64,000 bases of DNA from an uncultured Lachnospiraceae bacterium (GCA_900318375.1 ONKG01000026.1:1-64000); one strand, 5' to 3'. Positions 25,794 through 34,776 are shown, numbered from the stretch's first letter. Program-made: numbers and translations. Notes: a model not told the origin generated them from the letters alone.

Positions 25794-26753
25794 TCAAGAT
25801 CCTGCCTCTCTATGTCTGCCAATAGGGATTTTCACAAAGGGATGCGCCTGCAGCCGTTCCTTGAGCCTGTCAACTTCTGCTTTCTGCTTCCTCATCTCAT
25901 CCGTGGCGGTCTGTTCATCATAAAGCATAGCGATCAGCTCATCCTGTGCTCCGATCAGGTCGGCCCGGATCAGATAGACCGGTTCAAGACTGGCGGCAAT
26001 CGCCTTTTTCTGTTCTTCAAAATGCTTTTCCGCTTCCATTCGTCTGCGCTCCGCCTCTTCTTTGATTTTTTCAAGGCGGGCCTTCACACGGTCGGTCTTA
26101 TAGACCACATCCGGGTAGGCATCCGCAAAGCGGGCGTGGAAATAGGACTTGTTTGTCAGCAGATGTCTGACTTCCCTGCTGATCTCTTCGGTATTGTCCG
26201 CCTCACTGCTGTCGATCCCGGTCTTGACCAGTTTCAGGACAAAGATGGAGATCACGCTGTCCGCGGCTAATACCAACAGGAGAAAAGTCGTGACCGCCTC
26301 CCTAGTCCTAAGGGAAAAAGCGCCGAGTACTTTATAGAGAGCAGGGTTGAGGAGATGTATGATCCCCACACCGGCAAGGCCGAACAGAATTAGGTTGCCG
26401 ATCCAGATCCTTCCATGAAGATTCATAGGTTTCTGACTATAGTCCCACCAGCGGGCGTGGAAGATCTTTTCCAGTATCAGGCTGGTAAAATATTCCACAG
26501 CTCCGCAGATCACAAAGGACAGGGCAAAGGTCATGACCACGCCCGACTCGAGGCTGGTCAGATTTCCGACGACCAGGGTGATCAGAGCCGCTCCGCCTCC
26601 GTAAATCGGCAGTATGGGCCCTGTGAGGAAGCCGCGGTTGATAAACCTGCCGTACTGCCGGTATTTCAGGATGACCTCCATGCACCATCCCGCAAAGCCA
26701 TAAATGAAAAACAGCAGGATAATATTTACCCAATAATCCATCAATGTCTCCAT
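25794..26753 (-). CDS. CmpB-type putative ABC transporter membrane protein
   Basis: 319 residues. Residues 1-175 have four to five membrane helices with the family's signature stretches FAGWCMEVILKYR and RGFLTGPILPIYGGGA, matching the PF06541 family described as a type IV ABC-transporter-like protein. Residues about 195-310 are cytoplasmic and mostly coiled coil (RLEKIKEEAERRRMEAEKHFEE). No ATPase gene is beside it, so a transport role is not shown. The stop codon touches the palindromic repeat. GGTGAC precedes the ATG. Confidence 0.75.
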   Translation of the reverse strand: METLMDYWVNIILLFFIYGFAGWCMEVILKYRQYGRFINRGFLTGPILPIYGGGAALITLVVGNLTSLESGVVMTFALSFVICGAVEYFTSLILEKIFHARWWDYSQKPMNLHGRIWIGNLILFGLAGVGIIHLLNPALYKVLGAFSLRTREAVTTFLLLVLAADSVISIFVLKLVKTGIDSSEADNTEEISREVRHLLTNKSYFHARFADAYPDVVYKTDRVKARLEKIKEEAERRRMEAEKHFEEQKKAIAASLEPVYLIRADLIGAQDELIAMLYDEQTATDEMRKQKAEVDRLKERLQAHPFVKIPIGRHREAGS

Positions 26754-26821
26754 ATTCTGTCACCTTTTTATTCTTGAGAAGCGACTGTCATTTCTTTAGT
26801 TCCCGCCTCTCCGGGCATTGC

Positions 26822-27637
26822 TTAATCCGCAGATTCGTCTCCGTACAATTCTTCTAATTTGGCATCCCAGATTGCGTCCAGTTCTTCCGCTGTCCTGATC
26901 TCACCGTCGTACTCGATTCCTTTTACCTCCGGGTGCTCCTCCATATAGGTTTTCAGGTCATAAAGGACAGATACTCTGTTCTCTGCCTGGCTCTCCAGAC
27001 ATTCATCCGGCGTCATGCCCACCTGACTGCACATCTCCTCCAAAGAGGGCACCAGCTTATCTCCTTTCTCCGCGAATACAGCGTCTGCAATCTGATAATT
27101 GCCGTCCTCATCTCTCTTGTGCGTAAACAGAACAAAATCTTCTGAACTGCTTACAAACCGCAGCTGATTATCCTCGTCCATTCTATAATTGTTCTGGATC
27201 ACAGCGTTTAAAAACTTTACTTCTTCCTGAATGAACCTGTCCTGGTAGCAATTGCTGCTTGATACAATCTGCACTTCCGCGCAGTCCATCAGTCCGGCAT
27301 TGTATTCTTTGATATATTCGTTCTCCGCATTTACGGCATCTCTGTACAACTTGATCTCTTCGTCAAAAGCATCATAGCCAGCCCCCTCACTGTCATCTGT
27401 TCCGGGAAAGGCGGCCCGGCTCATGAGCTCTTCCGCAAAGTTCCTCACTTCCTCTTGGCTGAGTCCGTCGGTTTGATCCCGGGCTTTTTCTTCCACAGCC
27501 GCCCCTTCAGTCTGTCCCTGCGGCAAATCCGCTCCCTGCTCCGCAGATGATTCCGCCGCGGTCTGCCCCGCAGGCGCGCAGGATGCACAGATTGCCATGA
27601 TCAGAACAGCCGCAAATAAAACATTTTTAAGTTTCAT
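26822..27637 (-). CDS. lipoprotein of unknown function
   Basis: 271 residues. Signal peptide with lipobox ICASC (Cys20), then an acidic Glu/Gln-rich tether to about residue 60. The mature part is mostly predicted helix and acidic, with three scattered cysteines (in MDCAEVQ, SNCYQDR and EMCSQVG/DECLESQ). Not recognised. AAGGACG precedes the ATG. It lies between the CmpB-like gene and the copper operon and seems to be transcribed alone. Confidence 0.7.
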   Translation of the reverse strand: MKLKNVLFAAVLIMAICASCAPAGQTAAESSAEQGADLPQGQTEGAAVEEKARDQTDGLSQEEVRNFAEELMSRAAFPGTDDSEGAGYDAFDEEIKLYRDAVNAENEYIKEYNAGLMDCAEVQIVSSSNCYQDRFIQEEVKFLNAVIQNNYRMDEDNQLRFVSSSEDFVLFTHKRDEDGNYQIADAVFAEKGDKLVPSLEEMCSQVGMTPDECLESQAENRVSVLYDLKTYMEEHPEVKGIEYDGEIRTAEELDAIWDAKLEELYGDESAD

Positions 27638-27846
27638 TGGTACGCGTCCTTTTTTGTAAAGTTCCGGAATCTCAGACAGCTGCCCTTTTTCAATGAATCC
27701 TCACTTTCTGATTCCCCGTTTTCAGATGCTTGTTCTTTATTCATCTTGCAGATACACATGTACTCCACAGTTAATCCGGGATGTGCCTATATTATACCCA
27801 AAGTTCCTGTGAGCATCCATAAGATGGATAGAATCAGCAATTAGTC

Positions 27847-27899
27847 CAGACAAAAACAGGGGACGGTTCTGAATCAGCCAGAACCGTCCCCCGCGTCTG
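27847..27899. repeat. dispersed GGGACGGTTCTG repeat, hairpin copy
   Basis: GGGGACGGTTCTG and CAGAACCGTCCCC flank a seven-base loop, with outer CAGAC/GTCTG. It lies just behind copA and can act as its terminator hairpin, though no T-run follows. Confidence 0.8.
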
Positions 27900-27921
27900 A
27901 TCATTCGGCAGAGCCTGTCTC

Positions 27922-28131
27922 TTATGCGATGCCCAGCACTTCGTAGTCCTTGTCCTCGACTGCCTTTTTGAGAACATCGTCTGCGACCTCGGCGTCCATG
28001 GAGACAACCGCAGTGCCCTTCTCATGGCTGACTTCCGCGCTGGTTACTCCTGCGACTGCTTCGATGGCCTTCTTTACAGTTGCCTCACAGTGAGGGCACA
28101 TCATTCCTTTGATCTCCATTGTCTTTGTCAT
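27922..28131 (-). CDS. copZ: CopZ copper chaperone, probable internal translation product of copA
   Basis: The last 69 codons of copA start with ATG at 28131 (another ATG at 28134) and have AAAGGAG 6 bases ahead, as good a site as any gene here. The product would be a 69-residue HMA protein with MxCxxC (GMMCPHC), exactly CopZ-sized, and would carry Cu(I) to the ATPase. It is in frame with copA, so it is made both as a fused domain and, by inference, as a free chaperone. Confidence 0.6.
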   Translation of the reverse strand: MTKTMEIKGMMCPHCEATVKKAIEAVAGVTSAEVSHEKGTAVVSMDAEVADDVLKKAVEDKDYEVLGIA

Positions 28132-30606
28132 CATATTCTCCTTTCTCTGCGCTTCCAGCGCTTTTTGCTGTTCCAGTTCCTTCTGACGGCTGTACTCTCC
28201 CAGAAGCTTTCCGTCCGCGTCGAGCGGGAGCGGATTCTTTTTGCGGTTTTTCCAGTTGTCTGTATCCTTAGCGGCGCTGTGCACCTGCATGAGGTTGAGC
28301 CTGAGCGCGTTGGTGACCACGCAGAAGCTCGAGAGGCTCATGGCGAGCGCGCCGAACATGGGATCCATGGTAATGCCGAGCGGGACCAGAAGGCCCGCGG
28401 CAACGGGGATGAGGATGGAGTTGTAGATCAGTGCCCAGAAGAGGCCCCACAAAATAGTCTTGTAAGTCTGGCGGCTCAGGCGAACGGCAGCGCTGACGTC
28501 TGTCAGGCGGCTCTTCATAAGCACGACATCTGCGGCATCGATGGCGACGTCCGTGCCGGCGCCGATGGCGATGCCTATGTCGGCCCGGGTCAGGGCGGGA
28601 GCATCGTTGATGCCGTCGCCGACCATGGCTGTCTTTCCTTTCTCCTGCAGCAGGCGGATGACCTCCTCCTTGCCCGCAGGCAGGACGCCGGCCACGACCT
28701 CATTGACGCCCGCCTGGCGGCCGATGGCCTCGGCAGTGCGGCGGTTGTCGCCGGTCAGCATGACCACGTGGATGCCCATTCCCCTAAGCTCCGCGATGGC
28801 CTGCGCGCTGTCCTCCTTCATGGTATCCGCGACGGCGATCGTACCCAGATACTGCCCGTCGCAGGCAAAGAACAGAGGTGTTTTTCCTTCTTCGGCAAGC
28901 TTTTCCGCTGTCTCACGGATGGTGTCCCCGGCCTGCCGGGCGCCGGAGAGCTGACCGGTGATAAAGGACAGATTTCCGCCCGCCATTTTGCGGCCGTCGA
29001 CCCCTGCTGTCAGTCCGTTCCCGGGAAGAGCCCGGAAATCCGTGATCTCCGCTTCCTTCTGTGCGGCGCTCCCGGTCTTTCCGGTCTGCGTATCCTGCTC
29101 CGCTCTCTGCTCTGCAAAACCGATGATGGCTCTGGCCAGAGGGTGCTCGCTGCGGGATTCCAGCGCAGCCGCCCGGCTCAGGAGTTCCTCCTCTGTCACA
29201 CCCTCCGCGGGAAGAATGTCCGTGACCACCGGCTCGCCTTTGGTGATGGTACCGGTCTTGTCGAGGGCCACGATCTGCACATTGCCGGTTTCCTGCAGGG
29301 CTTCCGCTGTTTTATAGAGGATACCGTTTTTTGCCCCCATTCCGTTGCCCACCATGATGGCAACGGGCGTCGCCAGTCCCAGGGCACAGGGGCAGCTGAC
29401 CACCAGGACGGAAATACCGCGCGCCAGGGCAAAACCGATGGGCCGGTGCAGGAGCACCAGCCAGACAAAGGTCACGAGCAGGGCGATAGCAATGACCGCC
29501 GGCACAAAGACGCCGGAGATCGTGTCCGCCAGCTTTGCGATCGGGGCCTTGGTGGCCGCCGCGTCGCTGACCATCTGTATGATCTGGGCCAGGGTGCTGT
29601 CCTCGCCCACTCTGGTCGCCTCACAGCGCAGAAAGCCCGACTGGTTCAGGGTCGCCGAAGATACCTCATCGCCGGGCTTTTTGTCCACGGGAATACTTTC
29701 GCCCGTCAGCGCCGCCTCATTGACCGCGCTCGTCCCCTCCAGGACAATACCGTCCACGGGTATGTTTTCGCCCGGGCGCACCACGAAGATATCGCCCTTT
29801 CTGACATCATCGATTCCAATCTCCTGCTCCTGCCCGTCCCGGACGACCGTCGCTGTCTTCGGTGCCAGCTTCATCAGGCTCTTGAGGGCGTCCGTGGTCC
29901 TGCCCTTGGACCTGGCCTCCAGCATCTTGCCGACGGTGATCAGGGTCAGGATCATGGCCGCGGACTCAAAATAAAACTCCATCATGTACTGAGAGACCGC
30001 CGCCGTGTTTCCGTCGACCTGGGCCCTGGTCATGGCAAAGAGCATGGTCGTGCTGTAGACAAAGGCTGCGCCCGATCCCAGAGCGATCAGGGTATCCATA
30101 TTGGGGGCGCCGTGAAAGAGGCTCTTGAAACCGCTGATAAAAAACTTCTGGTTGATCACCATGACGATGCCCGCCAGCAGCAGCTGCAGAAGGCCCATGG
30201 CGATATGGTTGTCATGGAAAAAAGCCGGAAGCGGGAACCCGAACATCATGTGTCCCATGGAGAAATACATGAGCACGAGCAAAAATCCCAGTGAGGTCAG
30301 AAGACGTCTCTTCAGGACCGGCGTCTCCCGGTCTTTCAGCGCGTCCTCCTCCGCGGCCAGCTTTGCGGAGAGACTCCCCGCGGAACTGCTTCCCGCTCCT
30401 GCGTCGACGCCCTTGGGCGCTGCCCCGTATCCGGCATTCTCCACCGCCTGTATAATGGTCTCCGCTGAAGCCGAGCCCTCCACAGCAAGGGTGTTGGTGA
30501 GAAGACTGACATTGCAGCTCGTCACGCCGTCCAGCCTGGAAACCGCTTTTTCCACGCGCGCCTGGCAGGCTGCGCAGCTCATTCCTGTCACTGTATACTG
30601 ATCCAT
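27922..30606 (-). CDS. copA: copper-exporting P-type ATPase with N-terminal HMA and fused C-terminal CopZ domain
   Basis: 894 residues. Pumps Cu(I) out at the cost of ATP. Order: HMA domain (GMSCAACQARVEK, Cys11/Cys14), helices, actuator loop with TGESIPV, membrane CPC in SCPCALGLATP, phosphorylation site ALDKTGTITKG, GDGINDAPAL hinge. A charged linker of about 50 residues after the last helices leads to a second HMA domain (826-894, Cys837/Cys840 in GMMCPHC). That last domain has its own ribosome binding site and start (see the feature at 27922-28131). Follows csoR by 61 bases, so the two form one copper-induced operon. Confidence 0.93.
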   Translation of the reverse strand: MDQYTVTGMSCAACQARVEKAVSRLDGVTSCNVSLLTNTLAVEGSASAETIIQAVENAGYGAAPKGVDAGAGSSSAGSLSAKLAAEEDALKDRETPVLKRRLLTSLGFLLVLMYFSMGHMMFGFPLPAFFHDNHIAMGLLQLLLAGIVMVINQKFFISGFKSLFHGAPNMDTLIALGSGAAFVYSTTMLFAMTRAQVDGNTAAVSQYMMEFYFESAAMILTLITVGKMLEARSKGRTTDALKSLMKLAPKTATVVRDGQEQEIGIDDVRKGDIFVVRPGENIPVDGIVLEGTSAVNEAALTGESIPVDKKPGDEVSSATLNQSGFLRCEATRVGEDSTLAQIIQMVSDAAATKAPIAKLADTISGVFVPAVIAIALLVTFVWLVLLHRPIGFALARGISVLVVSCPCALGLATPVAIMVGNGMGAKNGILYKTAEALQETGNVQIVALDKTGTITKGEPVVTDILPAEGVTEEELLSRAAALESRSEHPLARAIIGFAEQRAEQDTQTGKTGSAAQKEAEITDFRALPGNGLTAGVDGRKMAGGNLSFITGQLSGARQAGDTIRETAEKLAEEGKTPLFFACDGQYLGTIAVADTMKEDSAQAIAELRGMGIHVVMLTGDNRRTAEAIGRQAGVNEVVAGVLPAGKEEVIRLLQEKGKTAMVGDGINDAPALTRADIGIAIGAGTDVAIDAADVVLMKSRLTDVSAAVRLSRQTYKTILWGLFWALIYNSILIPVAAGLLVPLGITMDPMFGALAMSLSSFCVVTNALRLNLMQVHSAAKDTDNWKNRKKNPLPLDADGKLLGEYSRQKELEQQKALEAQRKENMMTKTMEIKGMMCPHCEATVKKAIEAVAGVTSAEVSHEKGTAVVSMDAEVADDVLKKAVEDKDYEVLGIA

Positions 30607-30667
30607 TCGGTTACCTCTTGAAAAACACTCTGTTCCCGGAAAAAACTCTCTGTCCTCAGCACATCAT

Positions 30668-31057
30668 CTATCGCATCATCTTCTGAAGCGTTTTCACCAG
30701 CTCATCCACCTTCTCCTCATGCCCCTCGCGGACATCTTCGGTGACACAGGTGCGGATATGGCTGGAGAGCAGAACCTTACAGAAGCTGGAGAGGGCACTG
30801 CTTGCGGCCGAAGCCTGGTTGAGGATATCGATGCAGTAGGCATCCCGCTCGACCATGCCCTTGAGCCCCCGGATCTGCCCCTCGATCCGGCTGAGCCGGT
30901 TGAGAAGATCCTTGTACTCCTTCTCAGAGCGCGTCTTTCTGCGCTCCCCGCAGCAGCAGGCCCGGGCCTGCGCGCCATCGTCCCTCAGTTGTTCGTTTTC
31001 GGCAGGGACGAATGTCTCCCGCAGAGCATTTTCATCTTGAACGCCTGTCTTCGTCAT
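30668..31057 (-). CDS. csoR: CsoR/DUF156 copper-sensing repressor
   Basis: 129 residues. The DUF156 core (about 44-129) is a four-helix bundle: RLSRIEGQIRGLKGMVERD, then AYCIDILNQ (first Cys) and SSHIRTCV (His and second Cys) form the Cu(I) site. Apo-protein represses, Cu(I) releases it. An N-terminal tail of about 40 residues with ACCCGERRKT is extra and cysteine-rich. The promoter upstream holds a matching G/C palindrome in its spacer. Nickel- and sulfur-sensing DUF156 relatives exist but the copA neighbour fixes copper. Confidence 0.92.
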   Translation of the reverse strand: MTKTGVQDENALRETFVPAENEQLRDDGAQARACCCGERRKTRSEKEYKDLLNRLSRIEGQIRGLKGMVERDAYCIDILNQASAASSALSSFCKVLLSSHIRTCVTEDVREGHEEKVDELVKTLQKMMR

Positions 31058-31093
31058 ATGATCACCTTAACCCTGTATTTCAAGACTCGCCCG

Positions 31094-31172
31094 CGAGTCT
31101 TGCGCAATGAAGCAAGTTTCCCTTTCTGCGCGTGTATCCCATGTCTGAAGACACGAGTCTTGCGCAATGAAG
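31094..31172. repeat. 19-base direct repeat in the csoR leader
   Basis: CGAGTCTTGCGCAATGAAG occurs at 31094-31112 and 31154-31172, 60 bases apart, between promoter and csoR. The first copy is part of a GACTCG/CGAGTC hairpin. Confidence 0.75.
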
Positions 31173-31210
31173 AATAAACCTTATATATTTTTCCTTTCCC
31201 TTTCGGGAAA

Positions 31211-31228
31211 TATACCCCCTGCGGGTAT
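31211..31228. promoter_or_regulatory. second CsoR-type operator
   Basis: TATACCCCCTGCGGGTAT, a TACCC...GGGTA palindrome just downstream of the predicted transcription start of csoR-copA. Confidence 0.55.
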
Positions 31229-31239
31229 CTTTATTCGCG

Positions 31240-31268
31240 ATTATATACCCTCGGGGGGTATATTGCAA
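31240..31268 (-). promoter_or_regulatory. csoR-copA promoter with CsoR operator in the spacer
   Basis: Minus strand: -35 TTGCAA (31263-31268), 17-base spacer, -10 TATAAT (31240-31245). The spacer is filled by the palindrome TATACCCTCGGGGGGTATA (31244-31262), the classic CsoR site form, so repressor and polymerase exclude each other. Confidence 0.8.
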
Positions 31269-31426
31269 TAGATATTTCGGCTCAAAAACTTTCTTTCCAA
31301 AATTCCTCTTTCCAAAGTTCCTCTTTCCAAAACCCAAAAATTCTTTTACAGACATTTTCCAAAAACTCCTGTAATTGAGGACTCGCTCATGGTTTTTGCA
31401 CGCCCGGCAGCTTCGCAAAACCCAAA

Positions 31427-31482
31427 CAAAAAACCCTGCGGTCTCTGAATCCGGTCATATCTCACCGGTGAGACCACAGGGG
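31427..31482 (-). terminator. terminator behind the methyltransferase gene
   Basis: CCCTGCGGTCTC (31434-31445) pairs with GAGACCACAGGG (31470-31481), with an inner CCGGT/ACCGG stem; a T-run follows on the minus strand. The stretch 31283-31426 holds only AT-rich sequence and short TTCCTCTTTCCAAA repeats. Confidence 0.7.
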
Positions 31483-31525
31483 CTGCTGTTTTCTGTCTTC
31501 TTTCTCCCGTTTCCCCATCCCCGCC

Positions 31526-32239
31526 TTATTCCCCTGAGGGCAGCTCATAGACAAGGATTTTTTCTCTCTGGTCCCTGCCGCCGTAGAGGTCTGTGCAGTC
31601 GATCTCATCATAAAACATGATCTCGTCGAACATGGAGAGAAGTGCAAGGTCCTCGTCCTTGGGATAGTAAAAAAACAGATACATCTGCCGCGGATCCTCG
31701 TACCAGGAACCGATGATTTCCCGCAGGACCGCCTGCAGGATCACTTCGGAAAAAGGGTTAAAAAAGTAAAAGGCGTTTTCATCTGTCACCCGGTAGTTCT
31801 GGGCTTTGGCCCTGCGAAAGAAAACCGCTTCCTTTCCAAAACCAGCGGCCTCATCTGCTTTCCCTGTTCCTTTCTCCTGCAGCGCCCCGGTCCGGGCCGG
31901 ACCGGACTGTGTCTCTGAGGTCTCCGGTCCTGCCCCTTTCATACGCGCCAGGTTGGCTTTTGCCTCCCTGATCAGAACCGGATTGTGATCGATCCCGATT
32001 GCCCGGCAGCCGGTCTTTGCGTGCAGAAAGAGTGTGCATCTGCCTCTTCCGCAGCCATAGTCGATCAGCACACTGCCGGCGTCCAAAAGGCCGCTCTCCG
32101 CGAGCCGCTCCAGCACCGCATAGGGAGTCGGCTCATAGCGGAAATTGACCAGGTCGGAAGAATCCCCTTCCGCTCCCGCCGTGACTATACCCAGTTTTTC
32201 ATCCCACTCTCTGTCGGGTCCTTCCTGCAGATCCCGCAT
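31526..32239 (-). CDS. class I SAM-dependent methyltransferase
   Basis: 237 residues. VLIDYGCGRGRCTLFLH is the SAM-binding motif I, GIDHNPVLIREAK the acidic post-I loop, and AFYFFNPFSEVILQAVL with NPF is the place of the catalytic N/D-P-P-Y-like motif IV. A Gly/Ser/Thr/Gln-rich stretch of about 30 residues (ETSETQSGPARTGALQEKG) interrupts the domain. Start chosen at 32239 (AAGGGGAAATAC ahead). Substrate unknown; NPF suggests amino-methylation. No operon partner. Confidence 0.8.
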   Translation of the reverse strand: MRDLQEGPDREWDEKLGIVTAGAEGDSSDLVNFRYEPTPYAVLERLAESGLLDAGSVLIDYGCGRGRCTLFLHAKTGCRAIGIDHNPVLIREAKANLARMKGAGPETSETQSGPARTGALQEKGTGKADEAAGFGKEAVFFRRAKAQNYRVTDENAFYFFNPFSEVILQAVLREIIGSWYEDPRQMYLFFYYPKDEDLALLSMFDEIMFYDEIDCTDLYGGRDQREKILVYELPSGE

Positions 32240-32310
32240 GTATTTCCCCTTCCTGAACATGCCGCCCGTGAACATGCCGCTCAAGGGCGCAGAGCCCTGA
32301 AAATATCATA

Positions 32311-32455
32311 AACAGCGCTCTCCGGATCATGCTCCCCGGATCATGCTCCCCAAACAGCACTCCCCAAATCATGCTCCCCGGGCAGCGCTCTTCACACAAT
32401 GACCTCCAGGCAATTCTCTCCAGACAGCTCTCCCCGGATCATGCTCCCCGGGCAA
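32311..32455. repeat. degenerate ATCATGCTCCCC repeats
   Basis: ATCATGCTCCCC occurs four times (about 32327, 32340, 32368, 32439) among related CAGCRCTCYYC pieces. It fills the gap between the transporter and the methyltransferase. Confidence 0.7.
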
Positions 32456-32465
32456 ATCCTCCGCT

Positions 32466-33736
32466 TTACCTTGCGGAAAGCCGGCTCTTCTCCCCCGGTC
32501 TGCGGATCATAAAGGAAATCAGCGCGGACAGCACGATCGCTCCAAGCAGCAGAAACAGTGATCCCAGGTAGGAATGGGTCTGGTCATACATGCGTCCCGC
32601 CAGAACCGAAGCAAAGGAGGTAAAGAGCGCGTTGGTCGGGATCAGGGCAAAGTTTGTCGAATACCAGGTCCTGCCGTAGAAATCCAGGATCAGCGGCGGA
32701 CTGATGGAGGCGTTGCCTCCGTAGCCGAATCCGCCGGCTATAAATCCGATGACAACCAGAGCAAATATGCCGGTCTTGACCGCGAGAATCATCATGACCG
32801 CGGCAAATCCAAAGGAAAGCATCACCATCAGCATGGTGATCCGGTAGCCGAACCGGTCATAGACCGTTCCCGTGACAATCCGGCCGGCCGCATTCAGGAT
32901 GGAAATCATACCGACTGCCGTCGCGATGGTATTGCCGGAGAGCTTCGTTCCGACCTCTGCCGCTATTCCGCTCGCCTGTGAGACAAGCATGAGTCCGGAG
33001 GCGGTCAGAAGAGCCACCCAGATATAAAAGAGCCAGAAGGAACCCTTTTTGATCATCTCGGTTGCGGGAATGTCGCTGGCGGGCTCCCTGCCTTTTTTCT
33101 TTTTCGAGGAGGACTTTCCTCCTGCATCCCCTGCCGCTGCCGCAGCCTCCCCGGGGCCGGGAGTGCGCATGACAAAAATCCCCAGAACCAGGACAGCCAG
33201 GGCCAGAACCGCAAGCAGCCTCAGGCCAGACGCCCAGGCGCGGCTTCCGTCCGCGGGCGCAAGAGCCGCAAAGAGCTTGCCTGCGATGAAGCTGCTCATT
33301 CCGAATCCCGCAAGGAGGGTGCCGGAGGCAACGCCCTGCATATCCGGAAACCAGGCGGACACGGTACTGACTGTCGAATTATAGCACAGCCAGTTGCAAG
33401 GCCGCACATGGCACCGAATCCTATATACAGCAGAATCGGCGACTGCGCAAAAGAGGAGAGCATCATTCCGCCCGAAAACAGGGCTGCTCCCGCCGCAAGG
33501 ATCACCTTTGGCCCGGTCTTTTTGAGGAGCACGCCGCTCACCATGCCTCCCGCCGCATAGCCCATCATGGTGATCGTAAAAGTCATGGATAAGGTCTGCG
33601 CGCTCCAGTCCGGAAAGGTCGCCGCGATCGATCTGGCTATGATCGTCCACGTATAGACCGTGCCCGCGATGAGCATGATCAGAACACCGGTGATCAGCCA
33701 TACACTCCTGTTTTTCTTTTTCATAATTGTGATCAT
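32466..33736 (-). pseudogene. MFS transporter, OFA (oxalate/formate antiporter-like), frameshifted
   Basis: Two overlapping frames give one 12-helix protein: 33736 to about 33385 encodes the first three to four helices (ending FGAMCGLATG), then the frame moves and continues YNSTVSTVSAWFPDMQGVASG to the stop at 32466. OFA transporters have this pair joined as GLATGxxYNxTVSTVSKWFP, so one base is missing near 33380-33395, in GGCTGTGCTATAAT on the minus strand. The second half carries a cytoplasmic loop with a KKKKG run. Everything else is intact, so this may be a recent mutation or a reading error. The GGGGG before ATG at 33736 is a plausible site. Confidence 0.8.
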
Positions 33737-33837
33737 AACCCCCTGTCAGAAAACATGTATTGTAACTCCTGCATCCAGCGAATCAGTGTAATCCAAAGCT
33801 GCAAAAAAGACAAGCGTTACCGGTCACGAATCTATGG

Positions 33838-33843
33838 TATAAT
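33838..33843 (+). promoter_or_regulatory. extended -10 box of deoD
   Basis: TATAAT preceded by TGG, an extended -10 element. The -35 region is weak. Transcription would start near 33850, at the edge of the hairpin at 33853. Confidence 0.6.
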
Positions 33844-33852
33844 TAGACATCG

Positions 33853-33887
33853 GTTACACGCCCTTCAAGAGGACGTGTATATGTAAC
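33853..33887 (+). promoter_or_regulatory. GTTACACG hairpin in the deoD leader (copy 1)
   Basis: GTTACACGCCCT and AGGACGTGTATATGTAAC pair around a small loop. The same element, 34 bases, is at 50541-50574 before the AlkD-like gene. Confidence 0.6.
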
Positions 33888-33996
33888 AGATATGGTGTTC
33901 TCTGTTCAGACAGGAACGAACTCCGGTGCGTTCTGCATGATTTTCAGTGAACCATGCAGGCGCTCTTCTGTCCCGAATAACAGAAAGGAGATAAAA

Positions 33997-34761
33997 ATGT
34001 CAACACCCCATAATTCAGCCAATCCCGGAGACATTGCGGAGTCTATTCTCCTTCCGGGAGATCCGCTTCGTGCCAAAGTCATCGCGGAGACTTTTCTCTC
34101 CGACATAGTCTGCTTCAACTCCGTGAGAAACATGTTGGGATACACAGGAACCTATAAGGGCAAGCCTGTTTCTGTCATGGGCACCGGCATGGGCATGCCC
34201 TCCATAGGGATCTACTCCTACGAACTGATCCATTTCTACGGTGTCAAAAACCTGATCAGGGTCGGCTCCTGCGGATCCATTGTGAAAAATGTCAGGATCG
34301 GCGACATCGTCATGGCCCAGGGCGCCTGCACAAACTCCTCTTATGCCCTGCAGTACGGGCTGAACGGCACCTTTTCCGCCATTGCTTCCTATGACCTTCT
34401 GCATAAGGCTGTAAAATCCGCAGAGGCCCACGGCTACCCCTATGTAGTCGGAAACGTCCTCTCCTCGGATACCTTCTATACCGAGACGCCGGTCTGGAAG
34501 GACTGGGCAAAAATGGGATGCCTGGGAGTCGAGATGGAGACTTTCGCACTCTACTGCAATGCCGTGCGCGCAGCCAACGCAGGGGAAGGCTCCGACGACG
34601 CATCCAAAGACACTGCCAACCCGTTTGAGGATGTCAAGGCACTGGGCATCTTCACTGTCTCCGATTCCCTGGTGACCGGCGAGGCGACCACTGCGGAAGA
34701 GCGCCAGAACAAATTCACCAACATGATGGAAGTCGCCCTGGACGTCGCGGCAGACCTGTAA
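33997..34761 (+). CDS. deoD: purine-nucleoside phosphorylase
   Basis: 254 residues. Splits purine (deoxy)nucleosides with phosphate into base and (deoxy)ribose-1-phosphate. LPGDPLRAKVIAE binds phosphate, GTGMGMPSIGIYSYEL and RVGSCGSI follow, VEMETFALY is the nucleoside loop, and TVSDSLVTGE carries the catalytic Asp. Compared with usual DeoD (about 235) it has an insertion of about 16 residues (GEGSDDASKDTANPFEDVK region) before the last strand. Start at 33997 has AAAGGAG 7 bases ahead; the frame is open further upstream. Single gene with its own promoter and terminator. Confidence 0.93.
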   Translation: MSTPHNSANPGDIAESILLPGDPLRAKVIAETFLSDIVCFNSVRNMLGYTGTYKGKPVSVMGTGMGMPSIGIYSYELIHFYGVKNLIRVGSCGSIVKNVRIGDIVMAQGACTNSSYALQYGLNGTFSAIASYDLLHKAVKSAEAHGYPYVVGNVLSSDTFYTETPVWKDWAKMGCLGVEMETFALYCNAVRAANAGEGSDDASKDTANPFEDVKALGIFTVSDSLVTGEATTAEERQNKFTNMMEVALDVAADL

Positions 34762-34776
34762 TCCGGATTCTTTGCT

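Noticed and set aside
28024-30294. 756-codon open frame opposite to copA
   Set aside because: Mirror of the copA frame; no site and no domain.
31080-31418. 112-codon minus frame before csoR
   Set aside because: It contains the promoter and CsoR sites, and its sequence comes from the DNA repeats.
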